Assembly (NCBI RefSeq): GCF_000153725.1
Contig: NZ_DS022276.1
Location: 3,836,126-3,900,125 of the forward strand
DNA: 64,000 nt
Direction of reading: 5' to 3'
Source: Salipiger bermudensis HTCC2601
GTDB taxonomy: Bacteria > Pseudomonadota > Alphaproteobacteria > Rhodobacterales > Rhodobacteraceae
Under the pieces are notes generated by a model. That model saw only the letters and a program-made list of their open reading frames with translations. It ran no database searches and was not told the origin of the DNA. Position 1 is the stretch's first letter; each line of letters starts with the position of its first letter. The position numbers were made by a program, and so were the translations under genes. Positions 62,698 to 64,000 of this stretch are shown here, one piece after another.

Positions 62698-64000
62698 ATG
62701 TCTAATTCGATCCGTGCCCTGATGGGCGCGTGCGCCATTGGTGCGCTTGCAACCGCCGCATCGGCGGAGACGATCACAGTTGCGACCGTGAACAACGGCG
62801 ACATGATCCGGATGCAGGGGCTGATGGATGAGTTCAACGCCGAGTACCCCGACATCGAAGTCGAGTGGGTGACCCTCGAGGAGAACGTGCTGCGCCAGCG
62901 CGTGACCCAGGATGTGGCGGCCAAGGGCGGCCAGTTCGACGTCATGACCATCGGCACCTACGAGGTTCCGATCTGGGGCGCACAGGGCTGGCTGGTATCG
63001 CTGAACGACCTGCCCGCCGAGTGGGACGCGGATGACATCCTGCCCGCGATCCGCGGCGGCCTGACCGTCGACGGCGAGCTCTATGCGGCGCCGTTCTACG
63101 GCGAAAGCTCGATGGTGATGTACCGCAAGGACCTGATGGAAGCCGCTGGCATGGAGATGCCCGAGGCGCCGACCTGGGACGACATCGCCGCGGCCGCCGA
63201 GGCGATGACCGACAAGGACAACGAAATCTACGGCATCTGCCTGCGCGGCAAGGCTGGCTGGGGCGAGAACATGGCCTTCCTGACCGCCATGTCGAACTCG
63301 TTCGGCGCGCGCTGGTTCGACGAGAACTGGACCCCGCAATTCGACAGCGAGGCCTGGGCGAACACCATCAACACCTACATGGACCTGATGACCAACTACG
63401 GCCCCCCGGGCGCCTCGACCAACGGCTTCAACGAGAACCTCTCGCTGTTCCAGCAGGGCAAGTGCGGCATGTGGATCGACGCCACCGTGGCGGCCTCCTT
63501 CGTGACCAACCCCAACGACTCCTCCGTGGCGGACCAGGTGGGCTTCGCCCTTGCGCCCGACAACGGCCTTGGCAAGCGCGGCAACTGGCTCTGGGCCTGG
63601 TCGCTGGGCATCCCCGCCGGCACCGATGCCGAGGATGCGGCCAAGACCTTCGTCGCCTGGGCGACCTCGAAGGAATACACCCAGCTCGTGGCCGAGAAAG
63701 AGGGGTGGGCCAACGTGCCCCCGGGCACCCGCACCTCGCTCTACGAGAACGAGGAGTACCAGAAGGTGCCGTTCGCGGAGATGACCCTCAACAGCATCAA
63801 CGAGGCTGACCCGAACCAGCCCACCGTCGATCCGGTGCCCTATACCGGCGTGCAGTTCGTCGCGATCCCCGAGTTCGCGGGCATCGGCACCCAGGTCGGT
63901 CAGGAATTCTCGGCGGCCCTCGCAGGCCAGCAATCGGTCGAGCAGGCGCTCGAGAACGCGCAGGCGATCACCACCGACGAGATGGAAGCTGCCGGCTACT
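62698..64000 (+). CDS. smoE: Polyol ABC transporter substrate-binding protein, SmoE-like (3' end beyond window)
   Basis: Periplasmic sorbitol/mannitol-binding protein of an ABC importer; 434 residues are visible and the stop lies beyond the window. Signal peptide MSNSIRALMGACAIGALATAASA, cleaved before ETITV. The mature part matches the SBP_bac_1 family: NNGDMIRMQGLMDEFNAEYPDIEVEWV, FDVMTIGTYEVPIWG, GELYAAPFYGESSMVMYRKDLMEAAG, FQQGKCGMWIDATVAAS, YTGVQFVAIPEFAGIGTQVGQEFSAALAG. A GGGAGGA ribosome-binding site precedes ATG 62698. smoF, smoG and smoK would be expected next. Confidence 0.93.
   Translation, partial: MSNSIRALMGACAIGALATAASAETITVATVNNGDMIRMQGLMDEFNAEYPDIEVEWVTLEENVLRQRVTQDVAAKGGQFDVMTIGTYEVPIWGAQGWLVSLNDLPAEWDADDILPAIRGGLTVDGELYAAPFYGESSMVMYRKDLMEAAGMEMPEAPTWDDIAAAAEAMTDKDNEIYGICLRGKAGWGENMAFLTAMSNSFGARWFDENWTPQFDSEAWANTINTYMDLMTNYGPPGASTNGFNENLSLFQQGKCGMWIDATVAASFVTNPNDSSVADQVGFALAPDNGLGKRGNWLWAWSLGIPAGTDAEDAAKTFVAWATSKEYTQLVAEKEGWANVPPGTRTSLYENEEYQKVPFAEMTLNSINEADPNQPTVDPVPYTGVQFVAIPEFAGIGTQVGQEFSAALAGQQSVEQALENAQAITTDEMEAAGY

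Overview
The window looks like a chromosomal segment of a marine alphaproteobacterium of the Rhodobacteraceae (Roseobacter group). It is very GC-rich, with strong third-position GC. Gene orders are typical of that family: dusB-ntrB-ntrC-ntrY-ntrX running into trkA-trkH-hfq-hflX, a fused ispDF, form II type cox genes, and a SmoE-type polyol transporter. I see no prophage, insertion sequence, integrase, plasmid function or CRISPR array. It reads as mostly vertically inherited core chromosome with a few accessory operons.

Layout. 1-12.4 kb is one long leftward block holding nitrogen sensing (dusB, ntrB, ntrC, ntrY, ntrX), a small lipoprotein, potassium uptake (trkA, trkH), hfq and hflX (cut by the window edge). 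12.6-14.7 kb runs rightward: isoprenoid synthesis (ispDF), phospholipid synthesis (pgpA) and pncC. 14.7-17.6 kb has a RatA/COQ10-like protein, hpt and two periplasmic c-type cytochromes. 17.8-21.5 kb is the leftward yfgM-like, bamB, der set. 21.7-26.8 kb is an RND efflux pair with a palindromic operator-like site upstream. 26.9-32.1 kb holds an AlkC-like DNA glycosylase, an atypical SDR, a Hint-domain protein, an MFS transporter and a Rho_N-like small protein. 32.2-34.8 kb has prfC, then a MerR regulator with a CMD-family enzyme. 34.9-41.5 kb runs leftward with an OmpA-domain protein, a CoxE-like VWA protein, a small hypothetical and glnE. 41.6-46 kb has a YbaK-like deacylase, an S2P protease with CBS domains, a CAU-anticodon tRNA, a soluble chemoreceptor and a luciferase-like monooxygenase. 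46-50.6 kb is a leftward coxG-coxS-coxL-coxM molybdo-hydroxylase operon whose coxL is broken by one missing base. 51.3 kb on has moaA (molybdenum cofactor), a GNAT / DUF2927 / small membrane protein chain, a second CoxE-like VWA protein with a BadF-type kinase, a GST and phaZ. The last 5 kb holds two tRNA-Val genes flanking soxR and a SoxR-box-controlled small protein, an HU-like protein, and the start of a polyol operon (HAD phosphatase, SorC regulator, SmoE).

How the genes work together. NtrBC/NtrYX with glnE form much of a nitrogen-control circuit, and NtrC and NtrX both lack the sigma-54 contact loop. moaA can supply cofactor for the cox-type enzyme. Several regulator-target pairs can be read from their DNA sites: SoxR with a DUF1127-like gene, MerR with the CMD gene, and a SorC-type regulator with smoE.

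The most interesting non-coding features are (i) a dispersed 3'-end hairpin element in at least five copies, two of them 125/126 identical in opposite orientation about 14 kb apart, and (ii) a tandemly duplicated two-hairpin element after prfC whose stems differ in sequence but keep pairing. I found no clear new multi-gene system. The candidate novelties are these structured elements, the cox active-site variant with its frameshift, and the small operator-linked proteins.
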